From positions 1,674,001 through 1,738,000 of the forward strand of contig NC_039500.1 in assembly GCF_003590095.1 (NCBI RefSeq): a stretch of 64,000 nucleotides of DNA. Direction: 5' to 3'. Under the pieces are notes generated by a model. It was not told the origin of the DNA and did no database searches. It saw only the letters and a list, made by a program, of their open reading frames with translations. Made by a program: the position numbers and the translations under genes. Shown here piece by piece: positions 20,467-31,302 of this stretch. Each line of letters opens with the position of its first letter. The stretch's first letter is position 1. The DNA comes from Trichoplusia ni (taxonomy: Eukaryota; Arthropoda; Insecta; Lepidoptera; Noctuidae).

Positions 20467-22936
20467 CCCTAGAAGATAGTCTGCGTAAAATTGACGCATG
20501 CATTCTTGAAATATTGCTCTCTCTTTCTAAATAGCGCGAATCCGTCGCTGTGCGTTTAGGACATCTCAGTCGCCGCTTGGAGCTCCCGTGAGGCGTGCTT
20601 GTCAATGCGGTAAGTGTCACTGATTTTGAACTATAACGACCGCGTGAGTCAAAATGACGCATGATTATCTTTTACGTGACTTTTAAGATTTAACTCATAC
20701 GATAATTATATTGTTTATTTCATGTTCTACTTACGTGATAACTTATTATATATATATTTTCTTGTTATAGATATCGTGACTAATATATAATAAAATGGGT
20801 TATTCTTTAGACGATGAGCATATCCTCTCTGCTCTTCTGCAAAGCGATGACGAGCTTGTTGGTGAGGATTCTGACAGTGAAATATCAGATCACGTAAGTG
20901 AAGATGACGTCCAGAGCGATACAGAAGAAGCGTTTATAGATGAGGTACATGAAGTGCAGCCAACGTCAAGCGGTAGTGAAATATTAGACGAACAAAATGT
21001 TATTGAACAACCAGGTTCTTCATTGGCTTCTAACAAAATCTTGACCTTGCCACAGAGGACTATTAGAGGTAAGAATAAACATTGTTGGTCAACTTCAAAG
21101 TCCACGAGGCGTAGCCGAGTCTCTGCACTGAACATTGTCAGATCTCAAAGAGGTCCGACGCGTATGTGCCGCAATATATATGACCCACTTTTATGCTTCA
21201 AACTATTTTTTACTGATGAGATAATTTCGGAAATTGTAAAATGGACAAATGCTGAGATATCATTGAAACGTCGGGAATCTATGACAGGTGCTACATTTCG
21301 TGACACGAATGAAGATGAAATCTATGCTTTCTTTGGTATTCTGGTAATGACAGCAGTGAGAAAAGATAACCACATGTCCACAGATGACCTCTTTGATCGA
21401 TCTTTGTCAATGGTGTACGTCTCTGTAATGAGTCGTGATCGTTTTGATTTTTTGATACGATGTCTTAGAATGGATGACAAAAGTATACGGCCCACACTTC
21501 GAGAAAACGATGTATTTACTCCTGTTAGAAAAATATGGGATCTCTTTATCCATCAGTGCATACAAAATTACACTCCAGGGGCTCATTTGACCATAGATGA
21601 ACAGTTACTTGGTTTTAGAGGACGGTGTCCGTTTAGGATGTATATCCCAAACAAGCCAAGTAAGTATGGAATAAAAATCCTCATGATGTGTGACAGTGGT
21701 ACAAAGTATATGATAAATGGAATGCCTTATTTGGGAAGAGGAACACAGACCAACGGAGTACCACTCGGTGAATACTACGTGAAGGAGTTATCAAAAGCCT
21801 GTGCACGGTAGTTGTCGTAATATTACGTGTGACAATTGGTTCACCTCAATCCCTTTGGCAAAAAACTTACTACAAGAACCGTATAAGTTAACCATTGTGG
21901 GAACCGTGCGATCAAACAAACGCGAGATACCGGAAGTACTGAAAAACAGTCGCTCCAGGCCAGTGGGAACATCGATGTTTTGTTTTGACGGACCCCTTAC
22001 TCTCGTCTCATATAAACCGAAGCCAGCTAAGATGGTATACTTATTATCATCTTGTGATGAGGATGCTTCTATCAACGAAAGTACCGGTAAACCGCAAATG
22101 GTTATGTATTATAATCAAACTAAAGGCGGAGTGGACACGCTAGACCAAATGTGTTCTGTGATGACCTGCAGTAGGAAGACGAATAGGTGGCCTATGGCAT
22201 TATTGTACGGAATGATAACATTGCCTGCATAAATTCTTTTATTATATACAGCCATAATGTCAGTAGCAAGGGAGAAAAGGTTCAAAGTCGCAAAAAATTT
22301 ATGAGAAACCTTTACATGAGCCTGACGTCATCGTTTATGCGTAAGCGTTTAGAAGCTCCTACTTTGAAGAGATATTTGCGCGATAATATCTCTAATATTT
22401 TGCCCAAATGAAGTGCCTGGTACATCAGATGACAGTACTGAAGAGCCAGTAACGGAAAAAACGTACTTACTGTACTTACTGCCCCTCTAAAATAAGGCGA
22501 AAGGCAAATGCATCGTGCAAAAAATGCAAAAAAGTTATTTGTCGAGAGCATAATATTGATATGTGCCAAAGTTGTTTCTGACTGACTAATAAGTATAATT
22601 TGTTTCTATTATGTATAAGTTAAGCTAATTACTTATTTTATATACAACATGACTGTTTTTAAAGTACAAAATAAGTTTATTTTTGTAAAAGAGAGAATGT
22701 TTAAAAGTTTGTTACTTTATAGAAGAAATTTTGAGTTTTTGTTTTTTTTTAATAAATAAATAAACATAAATAATAGTTTGTTGAATTTATTATTAGTATG
22801 TAAGTGTAAATATAATAAAACTTAATATCTATTCAAATTAATAAATAAACCTCGATATACAGACCGATAAAACACATGCGTCAATTTTACGCATGATTAT
22901 CTTTAACGTACGTCACAATATGATTATCTTCTAGGG
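20467..22936 (+). mobile_element. full-length piggyBac (IFP2-type) DNA transposon
   Basis: 2470 bp flanked by TTAA at 20463-20466 and 22937-22940, the piggyBac target duplication. Tips are CCCTAGAAGATA (20467-20478) and its exact complement (22925-22936). The 19-bp subterminal repeats TGCGTAAAATTGACGCATG (20482-20500) and complement (22875-22893) are intact and asymmetrically spaced from the tips as in the type element. A TATA-like run at about 20746-20757 precedes the ATG at 20795. From memory the canonical tip has AGAAAGATA, so both ends here are one A/T shorter. The predicted protein reads almost the same as the T. ni transposase, implying very recent arrival. Confidence 0.95.
20795..22581 (+). 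pseudogene. piggyBac transposase, broken by single-base indels
   Basis: Cut-and-paste transposase, usual length 594 residues. Residues 1-334 are open (20795 to about 21796), including the acidic N-terminus and the first catalytic Asp (HLTIDEQLLG). Extra A in the A run at 21793-21796 shifts frame; the second segment holds the second Asp (NITCDNWFT) and third (GGVDTLDQMC). A missing A near 22216, an extra C at 22403-22405 and an extra base near 22452 cause further shifts. The C-terminal Cys-rich zinc domain and final MCQSCF with TGA at 22579 remain readable. Total 1787 bases where 1785 is expected, matching net +2. All catalytic residues survive. May be intact in reality if these are consensus errors. 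Confidence 0.88.
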
Positions 22937-22940
22937 TTAA

Positions 22941-24830
22941 CAAACAAGGCACTTGACTTGAATAACAATAAAATCGCAAAAAGCTGTCACGACACGACTC
23001 TAACGTGAAACAATAAAGGTGATTTTCGTAAGTCACTGACGTGTGGTTGAGTATACCTTAGCTCTGTCATATTATACAGTGTAAACCGTTAGAACTATTT
23101 GTTGAGTCTACAAGGCATACTGTAGCCTAAACGAATTACTATCGGTTTTCAACGACCTAATGTCGGCCTATGACGTCACAGCACCGGTACTCCGTGTACG
23201 CTGGTGATGCGTCAACGCCATGCCATTCACGGACCTTTCGTTCAGTTTCCGAGAAAGATATTTGTGAATGACCCGTCTTGTGTTACATTTGCGGATGCGA
23301 TATGTTGTAATTTGTAAACTGTTGCTCGGCTAGTAAAGAATGAGTCATTCAGAATATATCGTGGATTGTTTGGAAACAATGTGCGTGTTTCAACTCGGTA
23401 AAACTTTAACATACGAAAAAAGGTTGAAAAGTTGGACGGACAGCCAGTGACCCTTTTTAATTACCCTAAAAATAGATAGAAAGTCCCATCTACAGGAATA
23501 AATTTCTTTTTTAAACCGTAGCCCACATACATCAATATGGCACCATCGACAAAGCTTTTGAACTAGACAGACTTACCAAACGTGTCGTCTTCCCACAGAC
23601 AAAGGGAAGCGCCACTCTTTTTTTTCTATGTTAATTAACATGGGCACTCAGGCTCATCCAGAGAACACTTATAAATTGCCTGCCAAAGAAAAAAGGCTTT
23701 GTGACGTCACAAAACAAAAACTAGAAAACTCATCATACAACGAAGAAATTAAACTTTATTACAAAGTATAACTTAAATGAGATTCGTAGTTGCAAAAAGT
23801 AGGCTCGGACAAGTAATCAGAGTTTCTAAACTAACAGGTCTAGGTCTTTTCAAGACTTGGAATTATTTTATGAACTAATTTAATTAAAAAATGTAGATTA
23901 GTCAACCAACTTGCGTAAAAAACATTGGATCCAATTAGATTCATTTTATATTATTATTCCTTTATTTTAGATATTTTTATACCTAGTATCAAGTAATGGC
24001 AAAAAATAATAATATTATAGTGTCAAAAAACAAAAGTCCATGTTTCCAACTTTTCAAATTTAGAATTCTGTAGAATAAAATTCGATTGTTGTTCTTAACA
24101 AAGCGAGCATCGGAAAACAACTTTAAAATAGGTACATGCGTCGCGTAAAATAAAACGAAACACGTGAAACATGAAAACAAACATGTTCTCACGAAAAAGG
24201 CGTTCCGAATAAAAATAAACTCGCTTAAAAGCTTATTTCTGTTAACAATATCTTTAAAAGGTTTTGGTATCATAATTAGCAGCTTTAAATGTAAGTGTAA
24301 CACTAATTATTGTTTTACGTGTTGCGTGTTTTTAGGTTAAAAATAATCATGACTAAACATTTGATTTTTTTTTCTTAATTATTATTTTTGTAAATAGGTA
24401 AGGTACTCTTAGTAAGAATACAGAAGCTTATTAATAGCTTTCAGAAATTTTAGCCAGCTGCAAAATATTCTTTTTTGCAAAACTGACCACGATGTCGATA
24501 TATAATGGGTGTTCATAAATCGTTGCTGCGAAGTAATCTAATTAATATCACTGAGCAATTAAACATTAAAATCAATTATTTATTCAACACAAAAACTCAA
24601 GAAGATAATTACAGCGCAAAATTACATTCTGCCGCGTTACAGGAATATACGCTTGGTTAGTCGATCTATAAAAGAAATTGATCTGTTATCGCATCGATAC
24701 CGTGCAATTATTTTAAAGGTTAATAAAATACAAACTGTTTTAAAGACGGGGTACCGTTAGAACATGGCGGGTAACGTATTTTGTATCGCCTCGGGGGTAT
24801 TGTCCTACACGAGCGACCATAATCTTGGCT
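22941..24830. other. gene-poor DNA; one mildly GC-rich patch
   Basis: No exon supported. 23150-23300 is less AT-rich and holds CRE-type TGACGTCA (about 23171) and TTCAGTT initiator-like sequence at about 23241, so a promoter or 5' exon is possible but not shown. Confidence 0.3.
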
Positions 24831-25301
24831 AATATAAATGCGAAAGTCTTGTTAGTAGGATTCAATGGAGCTGAGGTTAGGAACATAGGGTATATTTACG
24901 GCATATTCCACTCTGGGAGTGATTGTGAATTTCTTATGGATAGTCCATCCACTCCCAGCAGGTATGTTCCTTTTTTCGTTCAGTTTTAGAACTTCCAGAT
25001 GTGTGATAACTCACCAAACACTTTTGTACTCTAAAAAGGAGAATCATTGCAACCGAATTTCTTCATGTCACCTGTCATACCCAAAAATTCTTCTCCTATC
25101 CCTTTTTATTGCAGAGAATTTAATCGAAACTGACCTCATTTGTCTTTGACACTCGATCATGACAGCCGAGGCCTAAAAATAAAACCTCCCACGCACCATG
25201 TTATCAGTGCTTGTCAAAAACAACACTGGCGTCCTGAGCACAAAGCCAGTACAAAATAGTTGTCAGTGAGATAAAATCGCTGGTTTGCGACCATAATAGG
25301 C

Positions 25302-25541
25302 ATGCGACTGGGAGTGGACACGACGGTGACCCTGCCCGGGGCGCTTGCCCTTACTATCACGACGTGGAAGTGGCCTTATGTCACATCTTATTGTGTAGCG
25401 TCTTATTACCTTTTGATTATAGGACCTACTTATATGGCGGTGATTGCTGGATCGTTGACTGTACTTGTTCTTAGTTATTGGATCACATGTTGTGAGGTTG
25501 AATTTTTTAGGAATTTTAGTAGAAAAATAATCGTAAACTAA
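25302..25541 (+). CDS. uncharacterised 79-codon ORF with hydrophobic segments
   Basis: ATG at 25302, TAA at 25539-25541. MRLGVDTTVTLPGALALTIT, then two hydrophobic stretches around YCVASYYLLIIGPTYMAVIA and GSLTVLVLSYWI. The first third uses GC-rich codons (CTG, CCC, GGG, GCG) unlike its surroundings. Not recognised; no splice context. Could be a chance ORF. Confidence 0.2.
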   Translation: MRLGVDTTVTLPGALALTITTWKWPYVTSYCVASYYLLIIGPTYMAVIAGSLTVLVLSYWITCCEVEFFRNFSRKIIVN

Positions 25542-25939
25542 TAAACTCCATTTAATGTAAAACTTTGTAGCGAAAAATGTGTCATAAATTGTATTTTGTT
25601 GTGTGCAACTGTTTGTAGTAAAAGAAGAATGGTCCAACGATCATTCTTCTTAATAAAGCAGTAAGCTGCTTTTTTAAGAGAGACTCAGTGTTTCCGTGAT
25701 GAGGTATAAAACTTAAAAGGAAATGTTTGGAGATATTCAAAAACTCGACGATTATTAAATTTCTACGGGAGCTGGCCCGTTTGATCCGGCAAATTAAGTC
25801 ATGGTAACGACATTAGTGACTTCAAACACGGTTCGTTTGCACCAAAAACTCTGTATTTCCTTACATGCATAAGGATAATTCAAGTTGGTGTTTGTTTCTC
25901 ACTCCTTCTGACAATTGTGTAATTCATAGTAGTAACTTC

Positions 25940-26100
25940 ATAGATGTAAGTTATAACTGTAAAACGTTACACTCCTTTTACGGAGTATTAATCCAAAGCG
26001 TCAGCTTCCTTCAAATCAAATTTCATCGAAATCGTTTCAGTAGTTTAATAGTGAAGAGATAACAAAAACACGCACACCCAATCATACTTTCGCATGTAAG
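25940..26100 (+). repeat. interspersed repeat tail (TTTCATCGAAATCGTTTCAG type)
   Basis: CAAATTTCATCGAAATCGTT, TCAGTAGTTTAATAGTGAAG and a CTTTCGCATG end match the widespread moth repeat whose copies end in TTTATAATATTAGT; compare TCAGTCGAGTAGTTTCGAAG at 43270-43290. Confidence 0.5.
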
Positions 26101-29100
26101 AAAAGAAAACTCTGTCATTTATTTCTTTAAGATCACACAGAATGATACAATTTAATGTAATTCTATGACATATGAAAGTCATATTTTAATTGCGTATTGG
26201 TACTAAACACGGCATTCATTCTAGTCTTTTATGAGTGTAATTATAAACTTTAATAGTAAGACAAGTTTTATTGTTACTTTTATTCCAGTAACAATGATTT
26301 AAAAACGTAATAAAAACTCTTTCTTATACGTTTGACAGATAGAGGTGCTACAGTAATACTAATAGATATTAAATATACTGGCTATGGGAGTTACCAGTGA
26401 CCTGTGAAAGTGGAGACATGTCGATTTTTTAAGACTCATTCTTTTAATAGAATAACCTTCACATAGCTCCTAAGTCGGATAATTTTTTAAGTTATTTTTA
26501 GGTTGCTTATCACATGCATTATGATTCAGTGCAGCAAGACTGAAGTATAGTTTTTTTAGTATACTGGACCCAATAAAGTAGGTTCTACTTTGATTTTATG
26601 CATTCGTCAAAAACAGATGAGTATCGCATTCCTTAAAGCAATTTCGTGAATATGTTTTTATTACCATCCAATTTTTGGAACACCGCGATACACCAATACT
26701 CGTTACAATACAATATGTATAATGACGGGACAGATGTGCAGATCCTTCCTCGACGCACGACAGGTGTGCACGCGCCTTTACTTACTTTTTTTATAACGTT
26801 ATGCACCGTCTTGCTCTCTCTAGATAACGACCATGGAAAGAGGTTGCAGTTGTTATCGTTTATAATGAAATAATAATATTTATTGATGGCAATATTTCGT
26901 GCTACTTTGTAGTTTATTGTCTATATTTATTTCTTTATATTATAAGACACTACATTATGTATGTACACTTTAGTGTACTTTTAAACAATTTATAATACTT
27001 ACAGCAGCCGAAGGTAGATCTCGATGGCGTGTAATTGGGCTTTAATCAATAAACATAAATTACCTAAAACATTTCATCAACAACAATGTTATTGCGCTGT
27101 CAATAAAGATTAATTTTATAAACAGTAAACCACATAACCGCATTATAATTATAAAGGGCTTGTTTCAAATATCTGTATTGAAATATCGAAGCCAGACTAA
27201 AGCAAAAAATCGGTAAATTATATCGATATTATCATTCATCGATACTGCGTGCCTGGGTGTGCGCGCGCCTACCACGTCTTTAACTAAATAATATTGCACG
27301 GGAGTAAGGTAGATAGCGCACTACAGGTACATAGCGGCATCCCTCTTCCACATCTACAACATTCTTATTTTAGGTCGCTGGTAGGTCTGACTCCGGCAGC
27401 TGTGTGACAAATTTTGTATTTTTTGCAACCCAAACATCGATTTGCAATTTTCGTGCAAGTGGTTCCGACCATTAATGCCTACCTGCCTGGCACGTAATAT
27501 TTTAGTTTGCATCTGCAATCCCTTTGAAATGGGTTTAACTTGAATCGAGTGTAATCAAATAATTTTGAATTCGTCGATAATTGAGTGCTAACTTGGTGTT
27601 TGTTTTTTTTTAATAATTTACATGAATGCTGGTTCCTTACATGTACCATTCCATAACACATACGATTTTTAAAACATTCCTGGTCTTCATAAAGTTCAAG
27701 AATATTGACCATTATATAAATTATCACATGAAAATGATTATGTTGAAAAAAGGTAAATTGTTTTTTTTTTGGCAAAAGCGTTGAAGTCGGTAGTCCTATA
27801 AAAACACGGTAAACCTCTTACATACATAACTTAAAGTTATATTTTTTATTAAAAGAAATACCTAGAAGTCAGCCAGTAAATATAGTTTTCCTATCAAACA
27901 CTGTAAACAGGATGTGTTCATTCTAGGTACTGCTATTATCTCCGTACTGTGTGCTAAATACCACTAATAACTGTCAACTAATGTCCTACTAATTAGGAAA
28001 TCTAAGTTAACTCACGACGAGCACCATGTTGTTGTCACTAATTTATCTATTAGAGCAATAACAGATAATTCACCATGTATTGGTTATCAGAAAACAAACT
28101 AATCATATTTTGTTTTGATGGACACTGCAAAAACTCCTTATCCTAAATTACCAGCAGTCCACTAAAGTCTAAAGGTGATCTTCAATGACTTCAATATCTT
28201 TCATCAAAATGTTATTTTTTATGCTCAAAATTTATTTAAATGGTCCTATCACCATTATATTCATTACGGAATTGCTCACTTTCTTTATTACAATAAATTC
28301 TTCTGTGTATGATATTTCCAAAAACCAGAAGCATAAGCAATGTTTGTCAACATTATAAACCAAAAAAACGTTATCATGCCTTCTATGGTCTTAATGCCAA
28401 GATACCCATAGCCGGTACGTAAAAAGCTGGGACAGTGAACCAGAGGGTATTAACGACGTCTGGGACATCACGAAACGCGACGAACTTACAAATTGCCTTA
28501 ATAGCAACCACGGAGGTCAAGTGTTGAATATTTATAAGACACCTTTAAGCCACGTTTTAATTGTGTTAAGAAAAATTACAGGTGTAGCCGTAGTGAGATA
28601 AAAGGCAATATTTTAAGCGAAAAAGTCTGGAATTGAAGTGTCGTTTATGAACATTTAATTTTGCGGAATTACGCACTGCAGTGATATTTCCTAACGCTGA
28701 ATGAAAACTAATCCGCATAACCTTGTTGAAACGGTAAAGGCAGACGCAGTCCCATTTTATAAACATTTGGCATGGAACGAAGCTCTAAACCAAACTTTCT
28801 ACCGTTATCCCTCATGCATTTTGACGGCGAAATATTACATTCGTCCCTTAGACATACGTCTGGATAAGCCTATAAGTCCATATTTAAACCCCCAGTTCTG
28901 TGATAGCAAGCTTTCAAGTCCCACAGTAGGTAATAGGTTAGAAAACGTTAATTGTTGAGTTACGTACAGTAAATAACCTTTCTCACGAGTCATTTCCAAT
29001 CGTGATGTGTCAAATTGTCGGCTATTTTCCAACTCAAGTTCCAGCCCATAAATCTTCCGTGCAACGATAACATCAATATGATAATGTCTTCCATCTGTTA

Positions 29101-29544
29101 CTTAAACATTTACTGCGAGGCCAATTACATGGTATTATCTAACGTTGCCATGAATAAATATGTGATTGTGATCAAGCGTATCTGACTTTCTAGTAATCCG
29201 TCCGATGCGATGGTGGATAATGTCTGGTTATGATCATGGCATCGATCATCCGTGACGCGGTGGAATTGACTGCATAATAGGCCCCTACTTACAGTTCGAC
29301 CTTCGGCTGTCTTGCCCAAGTTCTAAGAAAATTATTGTTTCTCGTGAAAATTGTGGCTTATTGAGCTTTATAATGTTTATGTCAGATAAGGAGCAGATTT
29401 GCATTTTTGTCCACATATTTGGGCTTCTTCACTTTTCGGGTAGAATACAGTAGGATGCACATAGTATTCTTGTTATGACTTTGTGGGCTCATCTATTTAG
29501 CGGATAATGCTCTTGCAATTCTTTAAAGTTACATAAGCAAGAAA
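26101..29544. other. gene-poor DNA
   Basis: No exon with credible splice sites. A stop-to-stop frame of about 68 codons at 28393-28602 (reads WDSEPEGINDVWDITKRDEL) has no ATG and is not recognised. Confidence 0.35.
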
Positions 29545-29808
29545 TCTTCTAATATATAAAATTCCCGTGTCACGATGTTAGTTACCGTACTCCTCCGAAA
29601 CGGTTCGACCGATTCTTATGAAATTTTGTTTACATATTGGGTAGGTCTGAGAATAGAACAACATCTATTTTTCATACCGCTAAGGGTTGCTCAAAATTTA
29701 GTCCAAAAAAAAAAAATTTTTGTTTTTATTTTTTTATAATGTGGCACTAAAAATAAATACAACTAGAAATAATTTATTAGGCAAAACAACGTTTGCTGGG
29801 TCAGCTAG
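29545..29808 (+). mobile_element. non-autonomous Helitron
   Basis: Begins TCTTCTAATATATAAAATTC after an A and ends GGGTCAGCTAG before a T, as expected for insertion between A and T with no target duplication. A GGCAAAACAACGTTTGCTG hairpin lies 11 bases before the CTAG end. 264 bp, no ORF. The body (CTCCTCCGAAACGGTTCGAC, GGTAGGTCTGAGAAT) is a common moth sequence. Confidence 0.75.
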
Positions 29809-29824
29809 TATAAATATAAAATCC

Positions 29825-29980
29825 GTGTTTCGGAAGGCACGTTAAATTGTGGGTCCCGGCTGTTATTCCTACATCTTTAACAGTCGTTACAAGGTAGTCA
29901 GAAGCTAGAAAAGTCTGACAACCAGTCTAACTGGTAGCCGACCCCAACTTAGTTGGGAAAAGGCTAGGCGAATGATGAAG
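29825..29980 (+). repeat. SINE-like interspersed repeat
   Basis: GTTTCGGAAGGCACGTTAAA, GTCGTTACAAGGTAGTCAGA, AGTCTGACAACCAGTCTAAC and AGCCGACCCCAACTTAGTTG then a GATGA tail. A longer copy of the fragment at 1441-1502, placed 16 bp after the Helitron end. Confidence 0.65.
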
Positions 29981-30249
29981 CAAGAAATATAAAACTAAAA
30001 GCATTGCCTTATTAATCATTGAGCTATTTTTAATTAAAAAACCTCCTTTGAAAGTCATCTCGTATTACTTTATAATTAACTTTGTAACGTAAGTCGACTC
30101 GCGCTAGAAAATCCTCATAAAATCAAGGAAGTACCGCAGACATAAAAGAACTACAGTTCCACAGTGATTCAGAATGCTTAGACAGTCCAAGAGCAGTTGA
30201 TGCGAAATAAAGCTGTGTTCACTGGGCAACCGATATTATAACAAAACTT

Positions 30250-30304
30250 ACTCGTAACACTGCGGTTCTTTGGTAGCAAACCAAAGAACCGCAGTGTTAC
30301 GAGT
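30250..30304. repeat. perfect 25-bp inverted repeat, 5-nt loop
   Basis: Left arm 30250-30274 (ACTCGTAACACTGCGGTTCT plus TTGGT) is exactly complementary to 30280-30304; loop AGCAA. Not part of any recognised transposon. Confidence 0.9.
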
Positions 30305-31119
30305 TGCTTTCAGATGAGCAGATGCTTTCCTAATGGTATTTTTGTGTTAGCTTCTCTTCAAGTGCTGCAGTGCTTTATACATTGCATTATTGTGTATATT
30401 GACTGATAGTTCTTCGCATGGTCATAACTTAAGTTCTATTAAGTTCTAGTAAATCCTCATTGCTAACTACCTAAAAGCTCTAAATGGATCTTTTGGTAAC
30501 CATTTCCATAAACTGTTTATAAACATGAGATCACAAAATACTGTCGCAAAATATTAAATTCTCATCACGTGCCCACCTGTCTTTCCCATTTGCTTGATTG
30601 GCTATCATAATTTTGATAGAGCATAACACTATAACCGTCCCGACGCATACTATACGACCAATGTCTCATTGTGTTCATCTTTCATATTTCAAAAACGGAA
30701 ACCCTAAACTTATTAGATATTAGTTGCTCAGTGAATATACAGCTTTAGAAACAGCCAGTGATCTATTTTAGTTGTCAAAGCGTTTATTTTTACATCCCTG
30801 TGTCGTTCAATAAATAAACAAGCATCGTTTTACTTTTTATTTCAACCTTCGTTTTCTATAGAGGGATGTCGGAAATGCTGGCAGTCTCTGTATGGCCAGT
30901 ATTTATTGCCCATAACTTTAGATAAAGGATTAAATTGCTGACATATACCTTTTGCGTATTATGAACTATTTACTAGTACAGCAAATAAAGCTGAAACTGT
31001 TAGTTTTCCTTAACAATTTGATTGGATTGCTGTGACGCAATCGACTAGTTACAATTTGACTATATAAATTCCATAACATTATTATTTTGCGAAATTTCAC
31101 AAAACTTCTTATATATATG

Positions 31120-31302
31120 CTAATAGGGTACATCCCGTATTAGCGTATGGCTAGTCTTTCTATCATGACAGATTATCACAGATTTTTTTTGATAAAAATA
31201 ATACATATCAAAATTAACTTTGAAATTATCTTTGTAATTTTCATTGTATTCTTGTATTCTTGACTTCATTCTCATCTTCTTCAGTTTGGTCTCTTCCGCC
31301 AT
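31120..31302 (-). CDS. uncharacterised 60-codon ORF, charged N-terminus
   Basis: ATG at 31302-31300 in fair context (AAGTCATGG). MAEETKLKKMRMKSRIQEYN reads like a genuine charged protein start, but the rest is low-complexity and there is no supporting context. Likely chance or an unrecognised first exon. Confidence 0.15.
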   Translation of the reverse strand: MAEETKLKKMRMKSRIQEYNENYKDNFKVNFDMYYFYQKKSVIICHDRKTSHTLIRDVPY

